Shown: piece by piece, positions 18,175 to 28,032 of the stretch
How the letters are laid out: each line of letters opens with the position of its first letter
How positions within the stretch are numbered: the first letter of the stretch is position 1
Assembly: GCA_902584805.1 (NCBI GenBank)
Contig: CACIBE010000005.1
Span: 1-64,000 of the forward strand
Direction: 5' to 3'
Length of the DNA: 64,000 bases
DNA from: an uncultured Alphaproteobacteria bacterium
GTDB lineage: Bacteria; Pseudomonadota; Alphaproteobacteria; HIMB59; GCA-002718135
The notes under the pieces: model-generated
The model's database searches: none
The model's input: only the letters and a program-made list of their open reading frames with translations
What the model was told of the DNA's origin: nothing
Position numbers and translations under genes: made by a program

Positions 18175-19091
18175 TTTTGTTCTTCTAGATTTAAAATAGA
18201 CCTAGCAAAGTTTTGAGAATTAAAGGTTACAAGGTCCTCAATACTTTCTCCAAGACCAACATAACTTATAGGGATTTCAAATTTATTTGCAATTGAAATT
18301 AATGCTCCGCCTTTTGCTGTTCCATCCAATTTAGTTATTATAAGACTTGATACATTAAGTTCATTTCCAAAGATTTCCACTTGCTTAATCATGTTCGAAC
18401 CATTCGTTCCATCTAAAACTAACACAGTTTCAATATTAAAAGAGGAATTAACTTTTGAGATAACATTCTTCAATTTAATTAGCTGATTAATGAGGTTGGT
18501 ATTATTTGATAGTCTTCCAGCAGTATCTATAAGTAAAAAATCATAATTTTCTTTTCCAAATTCTTCAGTTGCCTGATACGCTACGCTTGCTGGATCTTGA
18601 TTACTTTTTCCAGCGATAAAACCATTATTGTTTTTTTTTGCCCAATTTTCCAACTGCTCAACAGCTGCTGCCCTAAATGTATCACAGGCCGCAATCAGAA
18701 TTTTTTTATTTGATAAAATTTTATTTGCAATTTTACCAATAGTGGTTGTCTTTCCACTTCCGTTTACTCCAACAAATATTAATATTTTTTTTTCATCATT
18801 TTTTTCATTTATCAGAACATGTTCTCGTGGAAGTAATATATTTTCTATATTTTGAGCTAAGATTTCTAATACATTTTTTATTCCATCATCATTTGAAATT
18901 TTTATTTTTTTTATAGAATCTATTAGCTGATTTACAACATCCAAACTAATATCAGATGAAATAAGAACATTTTCTAATTCTTCTAAAGTTAAATCGTCTA
19001 TTTTTTTGTTTTTTAAAATCTCTAAAATATTAAAAGACAGTATATTTGAAGTTTTACTTAACTTATCTTTAAATATTGAGAACAAACTCAT
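18171..19091 (-). CDS. ftsY: signal recognition particle receptor FtsY (NG domains only)
   Basis: FtsY docks ribosome-nascent chain-SRP complexes at the membrane through a GTPase heterodimer with Ffh. The 306-residue protein has the helical N domain (1-95), Walker A GVNGSGKTTTIGKIAN near 113-128, DTFRAAAVEQLENWA near 144-158, DTAGR near 191-195, and TKLDGTAKGGA near 258-268. It lacks the long acidic A domain of enterobacterial FtsY, as is usual in alphaproteobacteria. It overlaps mtaB by four bases and ispZ by four bases, indicating tight translational coupling. Confidence 0.96.
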   Translation of the reverse strand: MSLFSIFKDKLSKTSNILSFNILEILKNKKIDDLTLEELENVLISSDISLDVVNQLIDSIKKIKISNDDGIKNVLEILAQNIENILLPREHVLINEKNDEKKILIFVGVNGSGKTTTIGKIANKILSNKKILIAACDTFRAAAVEQLENWAKKNNNGFIAGKSNQDPASVAYQATEEFGKENYDFLLIDTAGRLSNNTNLINQLIKLKNVISKVNSSFNIETVLVLDGTNGSNMIKQVEIFGNELNVSSLIITKLDGTAKGGALISIANKFEIPISYVGLGESIEDLVTFNSQNFARSILNLEEQK

Positions 19092-20347
19092 GCTATTCTT
19101 GCTAATAACGTATCATTTTCTACGCCTGTGTATATACAGGAAATTATATTTCCCTCTTTAAACTCTTCTTCAAGTTTTACTTTTAAAAAATGCTGATCTT
19201 TTCCAAGTGAAAAATTTTCTTTTCTACTTTCAATTAAAATTTGTTCCTTCTTTCCAATATTTTTTTTTAAATGTTGTTTTAATTTTTCCATACCTCTTTC
19301 TCTAAGTCTTCTTGCTCTATCTTTGATAATATTTTTTTGAACTTGAGGCATTCTAGATGCAGGAGTGTTTTCTCTTGGTGAATAAGGAAAAATATGAAGA
19401 TGAGTTAAATTACACTCATCAACTAGTTTAATTGAATCTTGAAACATAGTTTCTGTTTCTGTTGGAAAACCGGCAATTATATCAGCACCAAATGTTGCAT
19501 CTTTCCTAATAGATAAAACTTTTTTACAAAAATTAATTGCCATTTCCCTTGAATGTCTTCTTTTCATTCTTTTCAAAATTAAATTGTTTCCAGCTTGTAA
19601 ACTTATATGAAAATGAGGCATCAATCTTTCGTCCTTTAAAACATCCCAAAAATCTTCGTCTATTTCAGCGCAGTCAATTGAAGACAAACGCAGCTGTCTT
19701 AATTCAGGTACTAATTTTAGAATTCTTTTAATTAAATTAGAAAAAGTAGGTTTTGCTGGAAGATCTTTTCCATAATCAGTTATATCTACTCCTGTTAAGA
19801 CTACTTCATTATATCCATTGCTAACAATTTTTTTTATTTTGTTTACTATCTCTCCAGCAGGTACACTTCTATTATTGCCCCTGCCAAATGGAATAATACA
19901 AAAAGTACAGCGATGGTTACAACCTTGTTGTATTTCAATATAAGCTCTCGATTTTCCTTCAAATTTTTCAATTGAATTAGGCACTGTTTTGCTTTCTTCT
20001 AATATATTTCCTACTTTAAGATTTTTAGATTGATCGATATTTTTCCATGTTAAAGTTTCTAATTTTTCTGTGTTCCCAATTACTGAGTCTACTTCTTTTA
20101 AATCTTTATATTTTAATGGATTGATTTGAGCCGCACATCCTGTAACTACTATTTTATTATTAGGAAAATTTTTTTTTGCCCTTCTAATTTCATAAGAAAC
20201 TTTTTTCTCAGCTTCTTCAGTTACTGCACATGAGTTTATGACTGTAACATTATTTAAATTATTTGTTTTAAGATGGTTTTTAATAATTTCACCTTCATAA
20301 ATATTCAATCTACAACCTAGATTGACTACGTAGTTTTTATTTTTCAT
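19088..20347 (-). CDS. mtaB: tRNA t6A37 methylthiotransferase MtaB
   Basis: A radical-SAM enzyme that converts t6A to ms2t6A at position 37 of ANN-decoding tRNAs. The 419-residue protein has the N-terminal MTTase domain with [4Fe-4S] ligands C12, C40 and C71, the radical SAM motif C143-x3-C147-x2-C150, and a C-terminal TRAM-like RNA-binding region. The sequence order (NLGCRLNIYEGE, NSCAVTEEAE, VTGCAAQ, GCNHRCTFC) fits MtaB rather than MiaB. Its stop overlaps the ftsY start, and it follows dapF by three bases. Confidence 0.95.
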   Translation of the reverse strand: MKNKNYVVNLGCRLNIYEGEIIKNHLKTNNLNNVTVINSCAVTEEAEKKVSYEIRRAKKNFPNNKIVVTGCAAQINPLKYKDLKEVDSVIGNTEKLETLTWKNIDQSKNLKVGNILEESKTVPNSIEKFEGKSRAYIEIQQGCNHRCTFCIIPFGRGNNRSVPAGEIVNKIKKIVSNGYNEVVLTGVDITDYGKDLPAKPTFSNLIKRILKLVPELRQLRLSSIDCAEIDEDFWDVLKDERLMPHFHISLQAGNNLILKRMKRRHSREMAINFCKKVLSIRKDATFGADIIAGFPTETETMFQDSIKLVDECNLTHLHIFPYSPRENTPASRMPQVQKNIIKDRARRLRERGMEKLKQHLKKNIGKKEQILIESRKENFSLGKDQHFLKVKLEEEFKEGNIISCIYTGVENDTLLARIA

Positions 20348-20350
20348 AAA

Positions 20351-21169
20351 TTATATTTCTAAACTACCCCGATAACTTATTTCTGCAGGTCCTATCATAA
20401 TAGATTCATTATTAATTATATTTATGTGCAGTGAACCTTTTTCAAGTTTCACTTCAGCGTTATTTTCAATCAATCCTTTTTTCCATGCTGCATATACAGC
20501 CGCACAGGCACCACTACCACAAGCTAACGTGATTCCAACCCCACGTTCCCAAACTCTCATTTCAATTAAATTTGAATTAATAACTTCAACTATTTCAACA
20601 TTAGTTTTTTTTGGAAAGAGCTCATGATTTTCTATTCTAGGACCTATACTTTCAAGATCTGTATCTTTGATCGATTTTCCAAAAAAAACTACATGTGGAT
20701 TACCGACATTTACAGCAACTCCATTACTATATCCATCAATTGAAATTGGTATATTCATTGTATCGACTTCTTTACTTAAAGGAATTTTATCCCAAGTATT
20801 TTTTATTGAACCCATGTTGACACTTATATTGTTATCTATTTTCTTTGATTCTAATATGCCTGCAATAGATTGAATTTTTAAAATTTCTTTATTTGAATCT
20901 TCATCAAACAGTATTTTTGCCACGCAGCGTGTTCCATTACCACAAGCTTCGGCTCTATCACCACCAGGATTAAAAATTTCAATTTCAGCATCAGCAATTT
21001 GATTACTTGTATTATTAATTGTGATTAATTGATCACACCCTGCCCCAGTTCTTCTGTCACTGAGTCTTTTAATAATATCTTCAGTAATTGCGATATTGTT
21101 AGACCTTTTATCTATGATAACAAAATCATTCCCAAGTCCATGCATCTTTATAAAGTCTATTTTTTGCAT
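20351..21169 (-). CDS. dapF: diaminopimelate epimerase
   Basis: DapF interconverts LL- and meso-diaminopimelate for lysine and peptidoglycan synthesis without a cofactor. The 272-residue protein has both catalytic cysteines in context: C76 in EACGNGTR and C217 in TLACGSGACA. KMHGLGNDFVIID at 8-20 and the AGCDQL segment are further signatures. It heads the minus-strand dapF-mtaB-ftsY-ispZ operon and is divergent from ffh; about 90 bases between them must hold both promoters. Confidence 0.96.
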   Translation of the reverse strand: MQKIDFIKMHGLGNDFVIIDKRSNNIAITEDIIKRLSDRRTGAGCDQLITINNTSNQIADAEIEIFNPGGDRAEACGNGTRCVAKILFDEDSNKEILKIQSIAGILESKKIDNNISVNMGSIKNTWDKIPLSKEVDTMNIPISIDGYSNGVAVNVGNPHVVFFGKSIKDTDLESIGPRIENHELFPKKTNVEIVEVINSNLIEMRVWERGVGITLACGSGACAAVYAAWKKGLIENNAEVKLEKGSLHINIINNESIMIGPAEISYRGSLEI

Positions 21170-21259
21170 ATTTGTAAACGAATTGAGCTTGTTACAATTG
21201 TGATAGGTACTCTAGCCCACGAGTTTCGTGCCCTGGAGTTAAATGGCTATTGGAGATTT

Positions 21260-22624
21260 ATGTTTGATACACTGAACACAAAATTTGAAAAAATTGTTCA
21301 AAGTATTCGAGGTAAGGCTGTTATATCAGAAACAGATCTTGAAGTTACATTACGTGAAATTAGAATTGCTCTCTTAGAGGCAGATGTTTCCTTAGTTGTA
21401 GTAAAAGAATTTATAAATTCCATCAAGTCAAACATTTTAGGAAAAGAAATTCTCAAATCTGTTAAGTCAGATCAAATGATCATAAAGCTTGTGCAAGATG
21501 AGCTTGTAAAAATTCTTGGATCAGAAAATAAATCTCTAAATTTATCTTCTTCTCAATTAACAAAAATTTTGTTTTGTGGATTACAGGGATCTGGGAAAAC
21601 AACATCAATTGCTAAACTTTCCTATTTGTTAAAGAAATCTTCAAAGAAAAAAATTTTACTAGCATCAGCAGACATTTATCGACCAGCAGCACAAGAACAA
21701 CTAAAAGTATTAGCTGAAGAAACCGGCTCAGATTTCTTTAATCACAATCTATCATCAGCCAGTAAGATTGTTGATGATTCCATAGACTATGCTCAAAAAA
21801 ATTTATTTGATATTCTTATTTTAGATACTGCTGGACGACAAGTTGTAGATAAAAAGTTAATGAGTGAATTAATAGAAATTGAAAATAAGTTTAAACCTGA
21901 CGAAACATTATTAGTAGCAGATGCTCTAACAGGACAAGATGCTGCAAATGTAGCTAAAACTTTTAGCGATGCAATAAATATTACTGGATCAATTTTAACT
22001 CGAATAGATGGTGATAGCAGAGGTGGTGCAGCACTATCAATCAAATCGATAACAAACTCTCCTATAAAATTTATAGGACTAGGTGAAAAAGTAGAAAATT
22101 TTGAACCTTTCCATCCTGAAAGAATTGCACAAAGAATCTTAGGTATGGGAGACATTGTATCTCTTGTCGAAAAGGCTGCTGAAAATATTGATAAAGAAGA
22201 AATGGAAGATATGGCAAAAAAGATCGCTAAAGGAAAATTTGATCTTGAAGATTTTGCAAATCAATTAAAGCAAATGGGTAAAATGGGTGGAGTTTCCGGT
22301 TTACTTTCTATGATGCCAGGTGTTTCAAAGGCACAGAAGTTAATGGCAGAAAATAAAATTTCTAATTCAATGATTGATAAACAAATAGCCATAATCAGTT
22401 CAATGACAAAAAAAGAAAGGGCTGATCCAGATATTATAAAGGCTTCACGTAAAATTAGAATTTCAAAAGGATCTGGAACAAAAGTTCAAGACGTTAACAG
22501 GTTATTAAAACAGTTTCTCCAATCACAAAAAATGATGAAGAGAATGAAATCAATGGGCAAAGGAGGAATTCCCAGTGATTTAATGCAAAAATTACAAGGA
22601 AATCTTCCTCCAAACATAAATTAG
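21260..22624 (+). CDS. ffh: signal recognition particle protein Ffh
   Basis: Ffh binds SRP RNA and signal sequences of nascent membrane proteins. I start it at the ATG at 21260 (454 residues), which follows GGAG by four bases and gives the canonical start MFDTLNTKFEKIVQSIRGKA; the open frame further upstream only runs back over dapF on the opposite strand. The N domain, Walker A GLQGSGKTTS, DTAGR, TRIDGDSRGGAAL and the methionine-rich M domain (KQMGKMGG, MMPG, MKRMKSMGKGG) are all present. It leads the ribosomal/leucine operon, 12 bases before rpsP. Confidence 0.97.
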   Translation: MFDTLNTKFEKIVQSIRGKAVISETDLEVTLREIRIALLEADVSLVVVKEFINSIKSNILGKEILKSVKSDQMIIKLVQDELVKILGSENKSLNLSSSQLTKILFCGLQGSGKTTSIAKLSYLLKKSSKKKILLASADIYRPAAQEQLKVLAEETGSDFFNHNLSSASKIVDDSIDYAQKNLFDILILDTAGRQVVDKKLMSELIEIENKFKPDETLLVADALTGQDAANVAKTFSDAINITGSILTRIDGDSRGGAALSIKSITNSPIKFIGLGEKVENFEPFHPERIAQRILGMGDIVSLVEKAAENIDKEEMEDMAKKIAKGKFDLEDFANQLKQMGKMGGVSGLLSMMPGVSKAQKLMAENKISNSMIDKQIAIISSMTKKERADPDIIKASRKIRISKGSGTKVQDVNRLLKQFLQSQKMMKRMKSMGKGGIPSDLMQKLQGNLPPNIN

Positions 22625-22636
22625 AAAGGAAATAAA

Positions 22637-23092
22637 ATGCCAGTAAGAATAAGATTATCAAGAGGTGGTGCAAAGAAAAGACCATTCTATAGAATAGTAG
22701 TTGCTGATTCTAGAAGAGCGAGAGATGGAAAATTTATAGATCAAATTGGAACTTACAACCCAATGCTTCCAAAGGATAGCGCTGATAGAGTTAAAATGGA
22801 TTTAGACAAAGCTAAGGAATGGATTGCAAAAGGAGCAAAACCATCAGATAGAATTTCTATTTTTCTTAGCAATCTTGGTGTGATGGAAAAACCAGTTATT
22901 ACTGAAAAAACAAAAAAACATCTACCTAAGAAAAAAGCACAGGAACGTTTAGCTGCTGCTAAAGAAAAAGAAGAAGCTGCGAAAGCTGCAACAGAAGAAC
23001 CAAAAGCAGAAGAAGCAGAAGCTAAGCCAGCTGAAGATGCACAACCTGCTGAAGAACCAAAAGCAGAAGAAGCAGAAGCTAAAAAAGAATAA
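22637..23092 (+). CDS. rpsP: ribosomal protein S16 with acidic-alanine repeat tail
   Basis: A 30S subunit protein. Residues 1-85 are the normal S16 core ([36 protein letters not shown]). The remaining ~65 residues are an alanine/glutamate/lysine tail in which [11 protein letters not shown] occurs twice, at 120-130 and 139-149. The same motif occurs in the L19 tail three genes downstream, with 30 of 33 bases identical over one segment. Such tails are found on S16 of several alphaproteobacteria and are probably disordered. AGGA lies ahead of the ATG. It is part of the ffh-rpsP-rimM-trmD-rplS operon. Confidence 0.97.
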   Translation: MPVRIRLSRGGAKKRPFYRIVVADSRRARDGKFIDQIGTYNPMLPKDSADRVKMDLDKAKEWIAKGAKPSDRISIFLSNLGVMEKPVITEKTKKHLPKKKAQERLAAAKEKEEAAKAATEEPKAEEAEAKPAEDAQPAEEPKAEEAEAKKE

Positions 23093-23106
23093 AATCATTT
23101 TTTGCT

Positions 23107-23613
23107 TTGAGTAATAAAGATATTATTCTTGTTGGTCAGTTTGGATCTCCTGTAGGATTAAAAGGTGAAATAAAAGTTAATATGATGACTACCTCGTTTG
23201 AAGTTTTTAAAAATTTAAAAAACTATTATAATTTTGATGGTTCAGTTGCTTGGAATTTTCAAAATATTTTATTCAAAAATAATAAGTGTGTTGTTCAAGT
23301 TGAAAAATACTTTTCTAGAGAAGATGTTTTAGAGCTTAAAGGTCAAAAAATTTTTTCAAATAAGAAATTTTTTCCAAAAACAAAAGATAATGAGTTTTAC
23401 ATAAACGATCTAATCGAATGTATGATTTTCTTGAAAGACAATACTAGTGTTGGAAAAGTTTTAAGTGTTCAAAATTTTGGGGCAGGTGATTTATTAGAAG
23501 TCAAATATAATACCAAACTTACTCTTATACCTTTTGATAAAACAAATATTTTATCAGTTAATATTAATAAAAAAGAAATTATAGCTGATCCAATACCTGG
23601 TATTCTTGATTAA
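23107..23613 (+). CDS. rimM: ribosome maturation factor RimM
   Basis: RimM helps assemble the 30S head around 16S helices 31 and 33b. The 168-residue protein begins at TTG with VGQFGSPVGLKGEIKV (9-24), the RimM signature, and has the C-terminal PRC-barrel-like part (VGKVLSVQNFGAGDLLEV near 117-134, and LIPF near 143). The central part is divergent and lysine-rich. No clear Shine-Dalgarno precedes the TTG, so translation may depend on coupling to rpsP. Its position between rpsP and trmD is the conserved one. Confidence 0.93.
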   Translation: MSNKDIILVGQFGSPVGLKGEIKVNMMTTSFEVFKNLKNYYNFDGSVAWNFQNILFKNNKCVVQVEKYFSREDVLELKGQKIFSNKKFFPKTKDNEFYINDLIECMIFLKDNTSVGKVLSVQNFGAGDLLEVKYNTKLTLIPFDKTNILSVNINKKEIIADPIPGILD

Positions 23614-23614
23614 A

Positions 23615-24313
23615 ATGAGAGTAGTAATTTTAACCTGTTATCCTGAGATGTTTCCTGGTTCACTAGGATATTCTGTAATCGGAAATGCATTAAACAATAA
23701 AAAATTTTCTCTCGAGATAGTCAATCTACATAATTTTGGAATTGACAAAAGAGGAAGTGTTGATGATGAACCTTTTGGGGGAGGCCCTGGAATGGTTATT
23801 CGTCCAGATGTGATAGAAAAAGCATTAAATTCAATCACTTTCAAAACCGATAATTACTGCAAAATTTTTCTAACACCGTCAGGTCAGAAATTATCTCAAG
23901 CCAAACTTAATAATCTATCAAAACATGATGAAATGCTTATTTTATGCGGTAGATTTGAAGGAGTTGACCAAAGAGCTATAGAAATTCTTGATTTTCAGGA
24001 AATAAGTATCGGTGATTACGTCCTTTCTGGTGGTGAGATTGCTGCCCAGGTGTTAGTTGAAGGTTGTATTCGTCTCATTCCTGGAGTATTAGGGCAGCCA
24101 CAAAGTTTATTAGAAGAATCTTTTTCTAATAATCTGCTTGAATATCCTCATTATACCAGACCACAAACCTGGGAAGATGTTCAGGGAAATAAACATGAAG
24201 TTCCAGATGTTTTAACATCAGGTCATCATGAAAAAATTGATAAATGGAGAAAAGAAAAATCGGTTGAAAAAACTAAAGAATTAAGACCAGATCTTTATAA
24301 AAAGGAAATATAA
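23615..24313 (+). CDS. trmD: tRNA (guanine-37-N1)-methyltransferase
   Basis: TrmD makes m1G37 in tRNAs reading CUN, CCN and CGG codons, preventing frameshifts, using a trefoil-knot SAM site. I start at the ATG at 23615, one base after the rimM stop, giving [15 protein letters not shown]; a TTG nine bases upstream would overlap rimM. Diagnostic motifs are [24 protein letters not shown], and [11 protein letters not shown]. The 232-residue length is standard. A tRNA with G37 (tRNA-Arg, 29283-29357) is also in this window. Confidence 0.96.
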   Translation: MRVVILTCYPEMFPGSLGYSVIGNALNNKKFSLEIVNLHNFGIDKRGSVDDEPFGGGPGMVIRPDVIEKALNSITFKTDNYCKIFLTPSGQKLSQAKLNNLSKHDEMLILCGRFEGVDQRAIEILDFQEISIGDYVLSGGEIAAQVLVEGCIRLIPGVLGQPQSLLEESFSNNLLEYPHYTRPQTWEDVQGNKHEVPDVLTSGHHEKIDKWRKEKSVEKTKELRPDLYKKEI

Positions 24314-24314
24314 A

Positions 24315-24920
24315 ATGAGTAATTTATTAGAGACATTTGAAAAACAACAGATTGAAAAGTTAACTTCAAAAAAAAGAGTTCCTGCTTTTCGTCCAGGTGA
24401 TACTCTAAAAGTTACTGTAAGAATTACAGAGGGAAGTAAGTCGAGACTTCAAGCATTTGAAGGTATTTGTATTGCAAGAAAAAATAATTCAGTAAACTCT
24501 AACTTTACTGTAAGAAAAATATCTCATGGAGAGGGTGTTGAAAGAGTATTCCCTTTATTCAGTCCATTAGTAGAAAAAATTGAAGTTGTTAGAAAAGGCG
24601 ATGTAAGAAGAGCTAAGCTATATTATCTAAGAGAATTATCTGGAAAGAAAGCAAGGATCGCAGATAAAGATAGGGGCGATGAAGCTGATCAATATGAATA
24701 TATAGAGGAGGCTCCTCTGGTAGAAGAAACAAAAACTGCAGATACAGATACAAATGCTGCAGAGGAACCAAAAGCTGAAGAGGTAGAAGCAAAACAAGCA
24801 GAAACAAAAGCAGAAGAAGCAGAAGCCAAACCAGCAGAAGAATCTAAAGCAGAAGCTGCAGATGAATCTAGTAAAGAAGAGGAAAAAGCAGCCGAAAATA
24901 AATCGGATGACAATAAATAA
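24315..24920 (+). CDS. rplS: ribosomal protein L19 with acidic-alanine repeat tail
   Basis: A 50S protein at the subunit interface. Residues 1-115 are normal L19 ([43 protein letters not shown]). After about residue 130 it carries a ~70-residue A/E/K tail: [12 protein letters not shown] at 149-160 and [11 protein letters not shown] at 165-175. The latter is identical in protein to residues 123-133 of S16 in the same operon. The tail is presumably disordered. Its end overlaps the leuC start by 14 bases. Confidence 0.97.
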   Translation: MSNLLETFEKQQIEKLTSKKRVPAFRPGDTLKVTVRITEGSKSRLQAFEGICIARKNNSVNSNFTVRKISHGEGVERVFPLFSPLVEKIEVVRKGDVRRAKLYYLRELSGKKARIADKDRGDEADQYEYIEEAPLVEETKTADTDTNAAEEPKAEEVEAKQAETKAEEAEAKPAEESKAEAADESSKEEEKAAENKSDDNK

Positions 24921-26310
24921 TCCTAAAACTCTTTTTGATAAAATTTGGGAACATCATCTTGTCGATAGACAAGAAGATGGAACTTGTCTTATATATATTG
25001 ATAGACACCTTGTTCATGAAGTTACAAGCCCTCAAGCATTTGAAGGTTTGAGAAATAATAACCGTAAAGTTAGAAGGCCTCAAAGTACTTTTGCTGTAGC
25101 TGATCATAATGTCCCAACTTCAGATAGATCTAAAGGTATAGAAAATAAAGAAAGTAGAATTCAGGTTGAAACACTAGAAAAAAATTGCAAAGATTTTGAT
25201 GTTACACTTTTTCCATTATTAGATAGCAGACAAGGTATAGTTCATATAGTTGGACCAGAACAAGGTATTACTCAGCCAGGTATGACAATAGTTTGTGGTG
25301 ATAGTCATACAGCAACACATGGAGCATTTGGTGCCTTAGCTTTTGGTATCGGCACAAGTGAAGTTGAGCATGTATTAGCTACTCAGACCTTGATTCAAAA
25401 ACCTGCAAAGAATATGAGAATTTCTGTTGAAGGTAAATTAAACTTAGGTGTTACAGCAAAAGATATTATCCTTCATATCATAGGAAAGATAGGAACAGCT
25501 GGTGGAACTGGTTATGTTATTGAATATGGTGGTAATGCAATTTCCTCTCTTTCTATGGAAGGAAGAATGACAATCTGTAATATGAGTATTGAAGCAGGTG
25601 CTAGAGCTGGTTTAATCGCTCCTGACGAAAAAACTTTTGAATATATTAAAGGTAGACCTTATGCTCCATCAGGAGATAATCGGGACAAAGCGGTAGAATT
25701 TTGGAAATCTCTTCCATCTGATGAGGGCGCAAAATATGATGAAGAAATTTTAATTAAAGCTGAAGATATTTCACCACAAATTACTTGGGGCACAAGCCCA
25801 CAAGACGTTGTTGCTATAAATGGTATAGTACCAAATCCTCAAGAAGAGAGTAATCCAAATAGAAAGAAGGCTATGGAGCGTTCTCTTGAATATATGGGGT
25901 TAGAACCCAAACAAGAAATACAAAAAATTAAAATTGATAAAGTATTTATTGGCTCTTGCACTAATGGAAGAATTGAGGATTTAAGAGAAGTTGCTAAAGT
26001 TGTAGAAGGTAAAAAAGTTTCTGTAGACTCAATGATTGTTCCTGGTTCAGGTCTAGTTAAAAAACAAGCTGAAGAAGAAGGTTTAGATAAAATTTTTATT
26101 GAAGCAGGATTTGATTGGAGAGAGCCAGGTTGCTCCATGTGTTTAGCTATGAATCCAGATCAATTAAAACCGCAAGAAAGATGTGCATCAACATCAAATA
26201 GAAATTTTGAAGGCAGACAAGGTAGAGAAGGTAGAACACATCTTGTTAGTCCTGCAATAGCTGCTGCTTCTGCAATCAAAGGTTCTTTTGCAACAGCAGA
26301 GGATTTATAA
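24907..26310 (+). CDS. leuC: 3-isopropylmalate dehydratase large subunit
   Basis: LeuC with LeuD isomerises 2- to 3-isopropylmalate in leucine synthesis. I start at the ATG at 24907, inside the end of rplS, giving 467 residues that begin [19 protein letters not shown], the usual family start; the open frame 45 bases further upstream is overlap with rplS. [4Fe-4S] ligands are in [11 protein letters not shown] and [31 protein letters not shown] is the aconitase-family signature. The 14-base overlap suggests coupled translation of a ribosomal and an amino acid gene. Confidence 0.97.
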   Translation: MTINNPKTLFDKIWEHHLVDRQEDGTCLIYIDRHLVHEVTSPQAFEGLRNNNRKVRRPQSTFAVADHNVPTSDRSKGIENKESRIQVETLEKNCKDFDVTLFPLLDSRQGIVHIVGPEQGITQPGMTIVCGDSHTATHGAFGALAFGIGTSEVEHVLATQTLIQKPAKNMRISVEGKLNLGVTAKDIILHIIGKIGTAGGTGYVIEYGGNAISSLSMEGRMTICNMSIEAGARAGLIAPDEKTFEYIKGRPYAPSGDNRDKAVEFWKSLPSDEGAKYDEEILIKAEDISPQITWGTSPQDVVAINGIVPNPQEESNPNRKKAMERSLEYMGLEPKQEIQKIKIDKVFIGSCTNGRIEDLREVAKVVEGKKVSVDSMIVPGSGLVKKQAEEEGLDKIFIEAGFDWREPGCSMCLAMNPDQLKPQERCASTSNRNFEGRQGREGRTHLVSPAIAAASAIKGSFATAEDL

Positions 26311-26913
26311 ATGGAAACATTTAAAACAATAATTGGTATCCCTGCGCCACTACCAATGATTAATGTCGATACCGATATGATTATTCCAAAACAATTTTTG
26401 AAAACAATAAAGAGATCTGGTTTAGGTAAAAACTTATTTCATGAATTAAGATACGATATTCAAGGTAACATAAAGAATGATTTTGTTCTAAACTGGGACC
26501 CTTATAAAACTTCAAAAATTTTAATTGCTGGGGCAAATTTTGGCTGTGGATCAAGTAGAGAGCATGCACCGTGGTCACTTTTAGATTTTGGTTTTAAGTC
26601 AATAATTGCGCCAAGCTTCGCAGATATTTTCTATAATAATTGTTTTAAAAATGGAATACTGCCGATTAAGTTAGATCAACAAAAAGTAGATATATTAATG
26701 AACGAAGCAGAAAATAAAAATGATATTTCAGTTGATTTAGAAAATCAAAAAATCACTTATCAAAATGATATAAAAATAGAATTTGAAATTGATGCATTTC
26801 GAAAAAAATGTTTACTAGAGGGTTTGGATGATATTGGTTTGACACTCCAAAAAAATAAAAAAATTGATGTTCACGAAGAAAAAATACACAGTATCCAACC
26901 TTGGATAGTGTAG
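26311..26913 (+). CDS. leuD: 3-isopropylmalate dehydratase small subunit
   Basis: LeuD is the swivel-domain partner of LeuC. The 200-residue protein has INVDTDMIIPKQFLKTI near 18-34 and GANFGCGSSREHAPWSLLDFG near 73-93, the substrate-binding segment of the family, then IIAPSFADIFYNNCFKNGILP. Its ATG directly follows the leuC stop with no spacer. leuB follows after six bases. Standard length and order. Confidence 0.97.
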   Translation: METFKTIIGIPAPLPMINVDTDMIIPKQFLKTIKRSGLGKNLFHELRYDIQGNIKNDFVLNWDPYKTSKILIAGANFGCGSSREHAPWSLLDFGFKSIIAPSFADIFYNNCFKNGILPIKLDQQKVDILMNEAENKNDISVDLENQKITYQNDIKIEFEIDAFRKKCLLEGLDDIGLTLQKNKKIDVHEEKIHSIQPWIV

Positions 26914-26919
26914 TCAAAA

Positions 26920-28032
26920 ATGAGTAATAAAAAAATTTTAATTTTACCTGGTGACGGAATTGGCAATGAAGTTATGGCTGAGGTATTAAAAATAATTGAT
27001 TGGATGGAAAAAACTAAATCTTTATCTTTTGATATTTCTGAAAGATTAGTTGGAGGTACGGCATACGATAAAGAAGGTAATTCTATAAGTGATGAAACAA
27101 TGCAAGTAGCTATGGATTGTGATGCAGTATTATTTGGTGCGGTAGGTGGCGCTAAATGGGATAACGTAGAAAGAGATAAAAGACCTGAAGCAGCCTTATT
27201 AAGATTAAGAAAAGACCTTGATCTCTTTGCTAATCTAAGACCAGCGGTTGTTTTAGATGCTCTTTCAGATTCATCATCTTTAAAATCTGATCTTGTTAAA
27301 GGATTAGATATTTTGATAATAAGAGAGTTAACAAGTGGTGTATATTTTGGACAACCAAGAGGTATATCAAAAATTAGTGATACAGAAAGTAAGGCAGTTG
27401 ATACTCAATTGTATACCACATCAGAAGTTAATAGAGTTTCACGAGTGGCATTTGATTTAGCAAAGTTGCGTAATAATAAAGTTACATCAGTAGAAAAATC
27501 AAATGTAATGGAAACAGGTTTGTTTTGGAAACAAACCGTAACAGATTTACATAAAAAGGAATATTCTGATGTTAAATTAGAACACATGCTTGCAGATAAT
27601 TGTGCAATGCAGTTAGTTCGTTATCCAAAACAATTTGATGTCATACTCACAGATAACTTATTTGGTGATCTTTTAAGTGATACTGCTGCTATGTTAACTG
27701 GATCTTTGGGAATGCTTCCTTCAGCAGCTCTTGGACCAGTTAAAGAAAATGGAACTAGAGCAGCAATGTATGAGCCCGTTCATGGTAGTGCACCAGATAT
27801 AGCTGGGCAATCTAAAGCAAATCCTTTAGCAATGATCATGAGCTTTGCTATGATGTTGAAATATAGTTTTGATTTGCAAGAAGATAGTCAAATGATTGAG
27901 AAAGCTGTACAGAATGTATTACTAAAAGGTTTAAGAACAGCTGATATAAAAGATGGAGCAGAAAAAATTATCTCAACTCAAGAAATGGGCAATGCTGTTA
28001 TTGAAGAATTAAAAATTCTATCTGGAAATTAA
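26920..28032 (+). CDS. leuB: 3-isopropylmalate dehydrogenase
   Basis: LeuB oxidises and decarboxylates 3-isopropylmalate to 2-oxoisocaproate with NAD. The 370-residue protein has [15 protein letters not shown] (7-21), the arginine-rich substrate loop [16 protein letters not shown] near 94-109, [10 protein letters not shown], and [26 protein letters not shown] with the metal-binding aspartates. [18 protein letters not shown] is the NAD site. No leuA is in this window. The next gene, asd, begins directly after its stop. Confidence 0.97.
   Translation: MSNKKILILPGDGIGNEVMAEVLKIIDWMEKTKSLSFDISERLVGGTAYDKEGNSISDETMQVAMDCDAVLFGAVGGAKWDNVERDKRPEAALLRLRKDLDLFANLRPAVVLDALSDSSSLKSDLVKGLDILIIRELTSGVYFGQPRGISKISDTESKAVDTQLYTTSEVNRVSRVAFDLAKLRNNKVTSVEKSNVMETGLFWKQTVTDLHKKEYSDVKLEHMLADNCAMQLVRYPKQFDVILTDNLFGDLLSDTAAMLTGSLGMLPSAALGPVKENGTRAAMYEPVHGSAPDIAGQSKANPLAMIMSFAMMLKYSFDLQEDSQMIEKAVQNVLLKGLRTADIKDGAEKIISTQEMGNAVIEELKILSGN

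Noticed and set aside
21029-21259. Extra N-terminal extension of Ffh
   Set aside because: The extension runs over dapF on the other strand and has no Ffh homology; the ATG at 21260 has a Shine-Dalgarno and the canonical start.
24689-24913. Minus-strand Ser/Ala-rich frame under the L19 tail
   Set aside because: Antisense of the GAA/GCA repeat tail; no independent signal.
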